From Gordonia insulae (lineage in GTDB: Bacteria; Actinomycetota; Actinomycetes; Mycobacteriales; Mycobacteriaceae), in assembly GCF_003855095.1 (NCBI RefSeq), contig NZ_CP033972.1:3968001-4032000 (forward strand): a stretch of 64,000 nucleotides of DNA, written 5' to 3'. The position numbers were made by a program, and so were the translations under genes. Numbering within the stretch: the first letter of the stretch is position 1; each line of letters opens with the position of its first letter. The notes under the pieces are model-generated. The model searched no databases. It saw only the letters and a list, made by a program, of their open reading frames with translations, and was not told where the DNA came from. This document shows positions 35,932 to 44,513 of this stretch, in pieces.

Positions 35932-37352
35932 CGACTGCGGTCGTCGTCGGCGGCGGGCCCAACGGGCTCGCCGCCGCCCTGCACCTCGCACGCAACGGCG
36001 TGGACGTGCAGGTCCTCGAGGCGGCGGACACCGTCGGGGGCGGCGCGCGGTCCGGTGAGCTCACCGTTCCCGGCGTCATCCACGACTACTGTTCGGCGTT
36101 CCATCCGCTCGGCGTCGGGTCGCCGTTCTGGTCGGAAGTCGGTCTCGAACGGTACGGGCTGACGTGGAAGTGGCCGGAGATCGACTGTGCGCACCCGCTG
36201 GACTCCGGCGATGCGGGCCTGCTCTACCAGTCCATCGAGACCACCGCGGCCGGCCTCGGGGCCGACGGCCGGCGCTGGGAGCTGGTCTTCGGGGACCTCG
36301 CCCGCAATTTCGACGACCTCGCGCATGATCTGCTGCGCCCGATCGTCAACATCCCCGCACACCCGTTCCGGCTCGCCGCCTTCGGGCCGCGCGCGTTGTT
36401 GCCCGCGACCGCACTCGCGCGTCTCTTCCGCACCGAACGCGGACGTGCCCTCTACGGAGGCATCGCCGCCCACCTCTTCGCACGCCTCGACCGACCGCTG
36501 ACCGCGTCACTCGGCCTGATGATCGCCGCGAGCGGTCATCGGTACGGCTGGCCGGTCGCCGAGGGCGGCTCGGGCGCGATCACCTCCGCCGCGGCCGCCG
36601 CCGTCACCGACGCCGGTGGCAAGATCGAGACCGGTGTACGGGTCGGGTCCCGCGCCGACATCCCGCCGGCCGACCTCGTCCTCCTCGACCTGTCACCCGC
36701 GCAGGTGCTGGCCATCTACGGCGGCCAGATGCCGGCACGGATCCGGCGGGCCTATCAGCGCTACCGCGTCGGCTCGTCGGCGTTCAAGGTCGACTTCGCC
36801 ATCGAGGGCGACATACCGTGGTCCAACCCGGACTGCGTGCGCGCCGGAACCGTGCACCTCGGTGGGGATTTCGACGAGGTCCGGGACACCGAGAAGCGGC
36901 GCGCCGCAGGGGTGATGGTGGAACGGCCGTTCGTGCTGCTCGGCCAGCAGTACGTTGCCGACCCGACACGCAGTAGCGGACCGATCAATCCGATCTACGC
37001 CTACGCCCACGTGCCTCGTGGCTACGACGGCGACGCGACCGAGGCCATCACCGCGCAGATCGAACGATTCGCGCCGGGTTTCCGCGACCGGATCGTCGCG
37101 ACCGCGAGTGCGGGCACCGAGCAACTGTTGTCCTACAACCCGAATTTCGCGGCGGGTGACATCATCGGCGGCGCCAACGACGGTCTGCAGATGGTGCTGC
37201 GGCCGCGACTCGCCGTCGATCCCTATGCGATCGGCGTCGACGGTGTGTACATCTGCTCCCAGTCGGCTCCGCCGGGTGCGGGCATCCACGGCCTCTGCGG
37301 CTTCCATGCGGCGTCCTCGGCATTGGCCTCGCTCGGCGCCCGACGAGCATGA
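35928..37352 (+). CDS. Phytoene-desaturase-like FAD oxidoreductase
   Basis: 474 residues. N-terminal FAD Rossmann motif VVVGGGPNGLAAALHLARNG, then VDVQVLEAADTVGGGARSGEL, as in phytoene desaturase/amine oxidase flavoproteins. The C-terminus GVDGVYICSQSAPPGAGIHGLCGFHAA is the second FAD-binding part. Substrate unknown. GTG start overlapping DUF3556 by 4 bases; stop overlaps the regulator start by 4 bases. The three are therefore one operon. Confidence 0.88.
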   Translation: MTTAVVVGGGPNGLAAALHLARNGVDVQVLEAADTVGGGARSGELTVPGVIHDYCSAFHPLGVGSPFWSEVGLERYGLTWKWPEIDCAHPLDSGDAGLLYQSIETTAAGLGADGRRWELVFGDLARNFDDLAHDLLRPIVNIPAHPFRLAAFGPRALLPATALARLFRTERGRALYGGIAAHLFARLDRPLTASLGLMIAASGHRYGWPVAEGGSGAITSAAAAAVTDAGGKIETGVRVGSRADIPPADLVLLDLSPAQVLAIYGGQMPARIRRAYQRYRVGSSAFKVDFAIEGDIPWSNPDCVRAGTVHLGGDFDEVRDTEKRRAAGVMVERPFVLLGQQYVADPTRSSGPINPIYAYAHVPRGYDGDATEAITAQIERFAPGFRDRIVATASAGTEQLLSYNPNFAAGDIIGGANDGLQMVLRPRLAVDPYAIGVDGVYICSQSAPPGAGIHGLCGFHAASSALASLGARRA

Positions 37353-38620
37353 CGATGTCCACCACCGCACCGGAGGTCGCGTCGGCGGTCGCCGTCGTCG
37401 CGAAGAGGTTGCGGGACAGCGAGTCCGCCCTCGTCACCGACATGGCGACGATGATGAAGAGCGAGATCGAGCACCTGGACTCCGATCCCAAGCTGGTGGA
37501 GCTCCTCGAGGCCAGCGTGCACGGCAACGTGTCCACGATCATCCATGTGCTGGCCAACGACATCCCTGTCGATCACCTGCAGCCGACCACCGCGGCCGTC
37601 GAGTACGCGCTGCGGCTCGCGCAGCGCGACGTGCCGTCGAACTCGCTGATGCGCGCCTATCTCATGGGCCAGAACAGCATGACCCGGCACTGTTTTCGAC
37701 TGGTCGAGGAGATGGACCTGCCGGCGGACGACACGATGGCCGTGACCCGCCACATCTCCGACGTCCTGTTCGGCTACATCGAGTGGATCACGCTGTACGT
37801 CTTCCAGGCCTATGAGAACGAGCGCCGCCGCTGGCTGGGTGCCGAGGGCAACGTGCTCTCGTCGACGATCCATCAGCTCCTCGGTCCGGGAGACCCGGAC
37901 GGGCGTGCGTTCGAGGCCGAGACCGGCTATCGACTTGCCCGCGTACACATCGCGGTGATCCTGTGGACCGCCGACGACGATGCGCGTGAGCTCAGTGTCC
38001 TCGATCGGGCGGCCCGCGACCTCGCGGGACGTCTGCGAACCGACGGTCCACCGATCGTCACCGCCATCGATCGCTCGACCGTGTGGGCGTGGATTCCGTT
38101 GGGAGAGGGCGGCCGCGGCGTGGCGACGGCCGAGGGCACGCCCGCGTTCGATCTGCCGAGCGGGGTCCGGGCAGCGGTGGGTCTACCCGCCGACGGTATT
38201 CGTGGCTTCCGGCGGTCCCACGAACAGGCGAAGGCCGCGTATGCCGTCGCGACCATGCCGGGGAGTTCGGCCTCGCCGATCGTCGGTTTCGGTGATCGGG
38301 GAGTGGCGGTGGTGTCGTTGCTCGCTCAGGATCTCGAGTCGACCCGCGCCTGGGTCCGAGAGGTGTTGGGTGGTCTCGCCGACGACACTCCGGGCACCGC
38401 CACGCTCCGTGAGACACTGGCCGTCTTCTTCGCCACCAAGGAAAGCCACCTCCACACGGCCGAACAGATGAACCTGCATCGCAACACGGTGAAGTACCGC
38501 GTCGGTAAGGCCCTCGCCGAGACGCCGTCGCATCGTGACCGTCTCGATCTCGCGCTGGCCCTGACGGTCTGCGAGTTCCTCGGCCCCGCCGTTCTCGCCG
38601 GCGAGTCCGCAACTCCCTGA
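37349..38620 (+). CDS. PucR/CdaR-type helix-turn-helix regulator
   Basis: 423 residues. The N-terminal helical sensor region (about 1-160) is followed by a GGDEF-like fold and a C-terminal HTH near 365-395: ATKESHLHTAEQMNLHRNTVKYRVGKAL. Such proteins activate nearby catabolic genes. It is the third gene of the DUF3556 operon and so may be autoregulatory. ATG at 37349 overlaps the previous stop; a second ATG at 37355 is possible. Confidence 0.87.
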   Translation: MTMSTTAPEVASAVAVVAKRLRDSESALVTDMATMMKSEIEHLDSDPKLVELLEASVHGNVSTIIHVLANDIPVDHLQPTTAAVEYALRLAQRDVPSNSLMRAYLMGQNSMTRHCFRLVEEMDLPADDTMAVTRHISDVLFGYIEWITLYVFQAYENERRRWLGAEGNVLSSTIHQLLGPGDPDGRAFEAETGYRLARVHIAVILWTADDDARELSVLDRAARDLAGRLRTDGPPIVTAIDRSTVWAWIPLGEGGRGVATAEGTPAFDLPSGVRAAVGLPADGIRGFRRSHEQAKAAYAVATMPGSSASPIVGFGDRGVAVVSLLAQDLESTRAWVREVLGGLADDTPGTATLRETLAVFFATKESHLHTAEQMNLHRNTVKYRVGKALAETPSHRDRLDLALALTVCEFLGPAVLAGESATP

Positions 38621-38729
38621 GGACTACTCGTCGTCCTCGCGTGAGATGTCGGTCAAACGGACGACGCCGGGTGAGGCGTCGGTCGTTCGAACACTCGTGG
38701 TCTGCGGCCTGTCGGCCTAAGCTTGTTCC

Positions 38730-41336
38730 GTGCCTGCCACCTGGCCACTCGTGGAGCGTCGAGACGAGTTCGACGCCATCAACTCCACTCTGTCCGAGGT
38801 GCAGCGAGCGGCGCGACGACCCTGTTGCGGCACGGTTCTCACCGGGCCTGCCGGAGTCGGGAAGACGACACTGGCGCGGCAGGTCACCGCCGAGCACAAC
38901 GGCGTCCGATGGATCGCCGGAACCGAGTCGGCACGCAGTATCCCGTTGGGGGCATTCGCGAACGTCGTCGCCCCGGCGGCCGCGCGCGACACGATCGGCG
39001 TGCTGTCTTCGGCACGGGAGTCACTGTTGTCACGCGGCTCGCTCGTCCTCGGCGTCGACGACGCGCATCTGCTCGATCCACTGTCCGCGACCCTCCTCCA
39101 TCAACTCGCCATCGACGGGGACGCCCGCATCGTCGTGACGGTGCGCAGCGGTGAGACCCTCCCCGACGCCGTCATGTCGCTGTGGAAGGACGACTACCTC
39201 CGCCGGATCGAATTGTTCCCGTTCACCAAAGAGCAGAGTGTGCAGTTGGTGGAGCGTGCCCTGGGCGGTCACCTGGAAGGCCTTTCGGCCGAACTGATGT
39301 GGGAGGCGTCGGGCGGGAATGCGTTGTTCCTGCGCCACCTCGTCGACGGTGCGGTCGAGAGCGGGCACCTGCGCGAGGCAGACGGTGTGTGGCAGCTACG
39401 CGGAACCACCACGGTGACAGCCGAGTTCGCCACACTGCTGGATTCGCGCATCGAGGCGTTGCCCGATCCGGTGCGCCGGGTGCTGGACCTGGTGAGTCTG
39501 TGCGAACCCACCGAACTCGACCTGCTCTGCGGGCTCGCGGGCGAGGACGCCGTCGACGACGCCGAGATCCGTGAACTGATCCGGATATCCCGGGGCGGCA
39601 ACCGCCTCGCCGCGCGCTTCACCCATCCGCTGTTCGGCGAGGTGGTGCGCAGCCGGCTCGGGCGGGCGCGGGCCCGTCGGCTGCGCGGGAAGCTCGTCGG
39701 TGCGATGCAGGAACGGGGCCTCGACACCGGCAACGACAAGATGCGCCTCGCCGAGTTGGCGGTGGAGAGCGACCAGGACATCGGTGTGGTGCCGCTGATC
39801 GAAGCCGCGCGCGTCGCCATCGGACTCTCGGATGTGGCGGCGGGGGAGAGGTTCTCGCGGGCGGGATTCGAGACGGCACCCACCATCGACACTGCGGACC
39901 TGTTGGCCCGGAGCCTGCTCTGGCAGGGGAAGCCCTACGAGGCCGAGCGCGTGATGTCGAGTGTGGCGACCGATGACCTCGATGAGATCGGGGTACTCCG
40001 ATGGGGTATGACCCAGGTGTCCAACTACAGCTTCGCCATGGGCGACAACGCGCGGGCCTCGCAGATGCTGCAGATGCTGCGTGAGCGGATCACGATTCCC
40101 GACCTCGTGCTGATCGTCGACGGCATGGACGCGGTACTGGCCATGCACGCGAATCGCCTCGAGCCCGCCGTCGAGTTGGCCCGTGCGGTGCTGGCGACCA
40201 CGGGTGCGTCGCCGACCGCACGCTTTTGGGCCGGATTTGCCGCCCAGCGGGCTCTGGCGTTGATGGGCCGGTCGACCGATGTCGCCGCGATCGCCGCCGA
40301 CCTCAGGGTTCCGTCGAGTGTGGATGGTCTGCTGCGCTACTCGGCGGCGTTCGGAGAGGAACAGGCGCTCGTCAACGCCGGCGACTTCGAGGGTGCCGAC
40401 AGGTGCGCGGCGAAGTACGCCGAGTTCAGCTCCCCGGGGCAGTATCTGGCCTGGGGTATGACGCAGACGCTCTCCGGCTTCGCGGCTGTCGCGCGGGGAC
40501 GGTTTCCGGAGGCGATCATCCGTCTACAGGAGGCCACTGCCGCGCTCGCATCAGATGCCTTCTCGGCGTGGAGTTTTCCCGCACGCACCGCGTTGGTCCA
40601 GGCGAATGCCCTGCTGGGCCGGGTCGAGCCCGCCCGGGAGGTGGCGTGTGCCACCCGCGCCGCATTGAAACCGCACGTCGCGGTCTTCGAGCCGTCGCTC
40701 CGAGTGGCCGAAGGGTGGCTCGCCGTGGCGGAGGGCGTGACCGTGGAGGGACGTCGAGTGCTCGGGGAGGCGGCTGTCTCGGCGCGAGAATCCGGGCAGT
40801 ATGCGGTGGAGACGGGGGCGTTGCATTCGCTCGCCCGGCTGGGTGACGGCTCCGTGAGCGGGAGACTGGGCGAGTTGGTCGATCGTGTCGACGGCGATCT
40901 CGCGCCCGTCTACGCCCGGCATGCCGCGGCGGTGGCGGCGAAAGACGCCGGCGTCCTCGAGAAATGTGGGATGGAGTTCGAGCAGATCGGTGCCATGCCG
41001 TCGGCGGCGGACGCTTTCGCGCAGGCGTCGGCGGCGTATGACCTCCGGGGAAACGGATCGAACTCGAGTCGGACGGCGAGAGCGGCACACCGGCTCGCGA
41101 CGGACTGCGGGGGTCTGGTCACGCCGGCGCTGACCTCCATCGACGATCCGCTGCCACTGACTCCGCGCGAGCGCGAGATCGCGAACCTCGTCGCGGCAGG
41201 GTTGAGCAATCGCGAGATCGGCGAGCGGTTGACACTCTCAACACGCACCGTCGAGGGCCACATCTACCGCGCGTGCATCAAGCTCGACGTCACCGACCGC
41301 GGGGACCTCGGTGGCCGAGCCCGCGGTGAGCCCTGA
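38730..41336 (+). CDS. Large LuxR-family ATPase regulator (LAL type)
   Basis: 868 residues. An AAA/NB-ARC-like ATPase domain has GPAGVGKTT (39-47) and GVDDAHLLD. A long helical TPR-like middle follows, and a C-terminal LuxR HTH about 800-865: LTPREREIANLVAAGLSNREIGERL, STRTVEGHIYRACIKL. LAL regulators bind an inducer in the TPR part and activate transcription on ATP binding. GTG start with TAAGCT 6 bases upstream and no Shine-Dalgarno, so probably leaderless. Targets unknown. Confidence 0.9.
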   Translation: MPATWPLVERRDEFDAINSTLSEVQRAARRPCCGTVLTGPAGVGKTTLARQVTAEHNGVRWIAGTESARSIPLGAFANVVAPAAARDTIGVLSSARESLLSRGSLVLGVDDAHLLDPLSATLLHQLAIDGDARIVVTVRSGETLPDAVMSLWKDDYLRRIELFPFTKEQSVQLVERALGGHLEGLSAELMWEASGGNALFLRHLVDGAVESGHLREADGVWQLRGTTTVTAEFATLLDSRIEALPDPVRRVLDLVSLCEPTELDLLCGLAGEDAVDDAEIRELIRISRGGNRLAARFTHPLFGEVVRSRLGRARARRLRGKLVGAMQERGLDTGNDKMRLAELAVESDQDIGVVPLIEAARVAIGLSDVAAGERFSRAGFETAPTIDTADLLARSLLWQGKPYEAERVMSSVATDDLDEIGVLRWGMTQVSNYSFAMGDNARASQMLQMLRERITIPDLVLIVDGMDAVLAMHANRLEPAVELARAVLATTGASPTARFWAGFAAQRALALMGRSTDVAAIAADLRVPSSVDGLLRYSAAFGEEQALVNAGDFEGADRCAAKYAEFSSPGQYLAWGMTQTLSGFAAVARGRFPEAIIRLQEATAALASDAFSAWSFPARTALVQANALLGRVEPAREVACATRAALKPHVAVFEPSLRVAEGWLAVAEGVTVEGRRVLGEAAVSARESGQYAVETGALHSLARLGDGSVSGRLGELVDRVDGDLAPVYARHAAAVAAKDAGVLEKCGMEFEQIGAMPSAADAFAQASAAYDLRGNGSNSSRTARAAHRLATDCGGLVTPALTSIDDPLPLTPREREIANLVAAGLSNREIGERLTLSTRTVEGHIYRACIKLDVTDRGDLGGRARGEP

Positions 41337-41382
41337 CCGAGGCTGGTTGGCATGCGCCGGCGGCGGGTGATCAACTGGTCGC

Positions 41383-41970
41383 ATGGAACTCCTGCTCGTC
41401 CGTCACGCTCGACCGTTCCGGTCGAGTGATCCCGCCGGCGCGGATCCGGATCTGATGCCGGAGGGGCAGGAGCAGGCGCGACGTCTGGCCAAGGCTCTCG
41501 CCGACGGCCGCTACGGCCCGGTGAGTCGGCTCGTCAGCAGTCCCATGCGCCGAGCGACCCAGACCGCGGGGTTCGCTCGCGAATCCCTGTCGCTCGAACT
41601 CGCACTCGACCCCAGGCTGGTCGAGCTCTCGCACGGCTGGCCCGCGTACGGCATCGCGGAGGCCTACACCGACCGCCGACTCCTGCTGGACCACATGAAT
41701 GCCGGTCGGCTGGGTGACAACACCTTCGACGTGGACCGGTTTCGCGCGCGGGTGGTCGACGGGATCGAGGCCCTCACCGATCGGGACGACGACTCGGCGA
41801 CGGTGATCGTCTGTCACGGCGGCGTCGTCAATGCCTACCTCTCGCACGTCATCGGTGCTCCGAAGACGTTTTTCGTCGACCCGTTCTACACGTCGGTGTC
41901 GAGAGTGCTCGCGTTGCCCGGTGGCTATCGAGAGGTGTTGTCACTCAACGAGATCGATCATCTGCGGTGA
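41383..41970 (+). CDS. Histidine phosphatase family protein
   Basis: 195 residues. MELLLVRHARPF gives the catalytic RHA motif at residues 7-9; MRRATQTAG and VIVCHGGVVNAYL supply the remaining active-site Arg and His. Phosphoglycerate-mutase-like fold. Substrate unknown. The start is the first ATG, 46 bases after the LuxR regulator stop. Confidence 0.87.
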   Translation: MELLLVRHARPFRSSDPAGADPDLMPEGQEQARRLAKALADGRYGPVSRLVSSPMRRATQTAGFARESLSLELALDPRLVELSHGWPAYGIAEAYTDRRLLLDHMNAGRLGDNTFDVDRFRARVVDGIEALTDRDDDSATVIVCHGGVVNAYLSHVIGAPKTFFVDPFYTSVSRVLALPGGYREVLSLNEIDHLR

Positions 41971-42094
41971 GGTGCAGCGTCAACCGCCCTTCCTGAGTGT
42001 GACCGGTCGCTCGTCCCCGGCCGCGGACTCCCAGCGACCTCACAGGATCTGCGCAGGGTGGTGCAAGTCTGTGCCGGCATCGTGATGGGTGTTC

Positions 42095-42113
42095 GGATTC
42101 CACCGGGGAATCC
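42095..42113. promoter_or_regulatory. Inverted repeat GGATTCC-N5-GGAATCC
   Basis: Perfect 7-bp arms, 21 bases before a 36-codon ORF. It could be an operator, or a weak terminator after the histidine phosphatase gene. 41971-42288 otherwise shows nothing clear. Confidence 0.35.
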
Positions 42114-42133
42114 CCGCACGAGAATGTGACATC

Positions 42134-42244
42134 ATGCCAACCCAGCAGCGTCCCAATCGAATCCCGCAGACCCCCGCGCGCCGTCGGCGTCTGGTGCGGC
42201 GCTACGACGTCCGGGCGCATCGCTGGAACTGGATCTGGGAGTGA
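42134..42244 (+). CDS. Possible 36-residue Arg/Trp-rich ORF
   Basis: Starts MPTQQRPNRIP, contains RRRRLVRRY and ends HRWNWIWE. Third-codon-position GC is high, but there is no convincing Shine-Dalgarno, and the ORF converges on a TetR gene. No family is recognised. It could equally be a gene remnant or chance. Confidence 0.3.
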   Translation: MPTQQRPNRIPQTPARRRRLVRRYDVRAHRWNWIWE

Positions 42245-42288
42245 CGTCGCGCGGCTGACTTCTCTCGGGTGATGCCGGCCGCCCGCCC

Positions 42289-42924
42289 TCAGTCCGCGCC
42301 GGCCGTGACGGTCAGCCAGATCGTCCGGGACAGCGCAGCGATCAGCTTGTCGTCCGAACCCTCCTGGCGGGGACCCAGGGCGTACTGGGTGACGCTGCGC
42401 TCGACCATCCAGGTCACCGCCGCCACCGACTCCGTGGTCACCGACGGGTCGACCCGACCGGCCGCCCGCCAACGCGCCACCTGCCCCGCGGCGAAGTCGA
42501 TGAAGGTGTTGATGCGGCCGAACCAGAACTCGGCGACCTCGGTGTCGTATGCCGACACCTCGCCCAACGCCCGCATGAGCGTCCAGTGTTTGCGGAACTC
42601 GGCCACCATCGAGGCGATCGCCCGCTCCACCCCGGCAACACCGGCGTCGAGCGAGGCGTCGTCGGCAAACCATGAGGTCGGTGCCGCGAAGAACTCCGCC
42701 GACGCCACATCCGCGACCTGGATCAGCACCTGACTCTTGTTCGGGAAGTACTGATAGAAGTTGGTCCGCGACATCCCCGAATCCGCGGCGATGCGTTGCA
42801 CCGGGATCTCCGTGAACCGTTCGCCCGTCGCGAGCAGTTCCTCCACCGCACCCAACACCCGTTCGACGACCTCGGCACGCCGTTCACGCGCGTGCACCGC
42901 CTGCGACCTGGTCACCGAACCCAT
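42289..42924 (-). CDS. TetR-family regulator
   Basis: 211 residues. The HTH spans about 14-62: VVERVLGAVEELLATGERFTE, PVQRIAADSGMSRTNFYQYFPNKSQVL. TAGCAT lies exactly 7 bases before the ATG and there is no Shine-Dalgarno, so leaderless. It is divergent from the flavoprotein at 43048, whose promoter carries the palindrome GACACTGTGTC; that gene is its likely target. Confidence 0.9.
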   Translation of the reverse strand: MGSVTRSQAVHARERRAEVVERVLGAVEELLATGERFTEIPVQRIAADSGMSRTNFYQYFPNKSQVLIQVADVASAEFFAAPTSWFADDASLDAGVAGVERAIASMVAEFRKHWTLMRALGEVSAYDTEVAEFWFGRINTFIDFAAGQVARWRAAGRVDPSVTTESVAAVTWMVERSVTQYALGPRQEGSDDKLIAALSRTIWLTVTAGAD

Positions 42925-42964
42925 GGCGCTGATGCTAGCCCATCCGGCGGTCGGCAGCGGGACC

Positions 42965-43010
42965 TTGACACCCCACCTGTACAGGCATAATGTCGGCCTG
43001 ACACTGTGTC
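42965..43010 (+). promoter_or_regulatory. Consensus promoter with overlapping operator
   Basis: TTGACA at 42965, 17 bases, TAATGT at 42988: nearly ideal sigma-70 spacing. GACAC-T-GTGTC at 43000-43010 covers the expected transcription start, a classic repressor position. CTGTACAG within the spacer is also palindromic. Confidence 0.65.
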
Positions 43011-43047
43011 GGACGTCATGTCGGGCACTTTGGTCGGGGAGGCGCCC

Positions 43048-44457
43048 ATGAGCTCGTCCGCCGAGCGGTTCGACGCGGTCATCGTCGGGGGGCGCTGTGC
43101 GGGTTCGGCGACTGCCGTCGCGCTCGCACAGCGCGGACTTCGTGTCCTCGTCATCGATTCGGCACGCTTTCCATCCGATACCCTGTCGACTCACCTGCTG
43201 TGGCCGACCACGATGGCCGAGATCGCCGCGATCGGCGCGTTGCCGGCCGTCGAGGCCATCGGCGCACCGCGCATGCCCCTCGCCGAGGCAGTTCTCGACG
43301 ACGTCGGCTGGCGAACGACCTATTCACCTGTCTCCGGGGTCGACTACGCGATGTGTGTGCGCCGTATCCATCTCGACCAGGCCTTGGTGCAGACCGCTGT
43401 GGCGGCCGGTGTCGAATTCCGTGAACGTTGTACGGCAACAGGTCTCGTGTGGCGGGACGGTCGGGTGTCGGGTCTTCGCTACACCGACGACGAGGACGTC
43501 ACCCATGAGGTGCACGCGTACATCGTGATCGGCGCCGACGGCCGCAAGAGCTTCGTCGCCGAGGCGGTTGGCGTCCGCACACCCACCCTGGTCGCTCCGA
43601 GTGGCCGTGCCTGCTACTACGCCTACTGGTCCGACGATCGAACCGATCTGCGCCACATCGCTTCTCAGTGGCGGATCGACCGTCTCCTCGGTACCGCGTT
43701 CCCCTGCGACGGCGGTGATCTGCTGTCGCTGCTACAGCCGCCGATCGAGATGGTCCCCGAGTTCAGCGGCCGCAAGGCACAGGATGCGTATCTCCGCGGC
43801 ATCGAGGCGCTGCCGGGACTGGCACGTCGACTCGACGGCTGCGAGATGGTTTCGCGCGTCCGGTCCTGCACCGGCATCGAGTCCTACTTCCGCAGATCCC
43901 ACGGGCCGGGGTGGGCGTTGCCCGGGGACGCCGGCCATTTCAAGGACCCGGTGACAGCGCAGGGGATCCGTGACGGCCTCCGCTACGGACGGCTGCTCGG
44001 TGAGGCGCTCGCCCCGGTCCTCGGCGGCCGCGACGGTGTCGACGCCGATGCGGTCGACACCACGACCGCGCGATGGGCCGCGCAACGTGAGCGCGACTGC
44101 ATCGACGTGTTCCAGTGGACCAACCTCCTGGCCGCCGGGACCGCGCCGTCGCCGCTGGAATACGAGCTCTATCGCCGGGCGACCGATCGACCCGACTATG
44201 CCCGCATACTCAGCGACATCTACAACCGCGTGCAGAAGCCGTCCGCGATGATGCCGGTGACCACCGTGGCCGGGTCGGTGATGCGTGCGGTTCGGCGTCC
44301 GGACACCACGCCGCGCGAGATCCTGGCCGATCTGGGCGTCCAACAGCGGCGCATGCTCGATGACTGGCGGGAGAAGCGTCGCTTCCTCCGGGCGAGCAGC
44401 GCGGAACCACACCCGGCAACATCCCGGCCCGCGCCGAGAATCCCACAAGTCGTGTAG
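43048..44457 (+). CDS. FAD-dependent monooxygenase/geranylgeranyl-reductase-like flavoprotein
   Basis: 469 residues. DAVIVGGRCAGSATAVALAQRG is a variant FAD-binding motif with Cys in the loop, as in PHBH-like oxygenases. GADGRKSFVAEAVG is the middle DG motif. GPGWALPGDAGHFKDPVTAQGIRDG is the GD motif that contacts FAD. Substrate unknown. GGGGAGG lies 5 bases before the chosen ATG. It is divergent from a TetR gene that probably represses it. Confidence 0.85.
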   Translation: MSSSAERFDAVIVGGRCAGSATAVALAQRGLRVLVIDSARFPSDTLSTHLLWPTTMAEIAAIGALPAVEAIGAPRMPLAEAVLDDVGWRTTYSPVSGVDYAMCVRRIHLDQALVQTAVAAGVEFRERCTATGLVWRDGRVSGLRYTDDEDVTHEVHAYIVIGADGRKSFVAEAVGVRTPTLVAPSGRACYYAYWSDDRTDLRHIASQWRIDRLLGTAFPCDGGDLLSLLQPPIEMVPEFSGRKAQDAYLRGIEALPGLARRLDGCEMVSRVRSCTGIESYFRRSHGPGWALPGDAGHFKDPVTAQGIRDGLRYGRLLGEALAPVLGGRDGVDADAVDTTTARWAAQRERDCIDVFQWTNLLAAGTAPSPLEYELYRRATDRPDYARILSDIYNRVQKPSAMMPVTTVAGSVMRAVRRPDTTPREILADLGVQQRRMLDDWREKRRFLRASSAEPHPATSRPAPRIPQVV

Positions 44458-44513
44458 CGCAATCTCGATGGTGCCGTCTGCTCCGCTCCGCAGACCCGGC
44501 CCGAGCGCAGATG

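Noticed and set aside
34192..35991. Open frame of 599 codons on the minus strand
   Set aside because: Antisense to DUF3556, charged His/Asp/Gln-rich translation typical of high-GC shadows.
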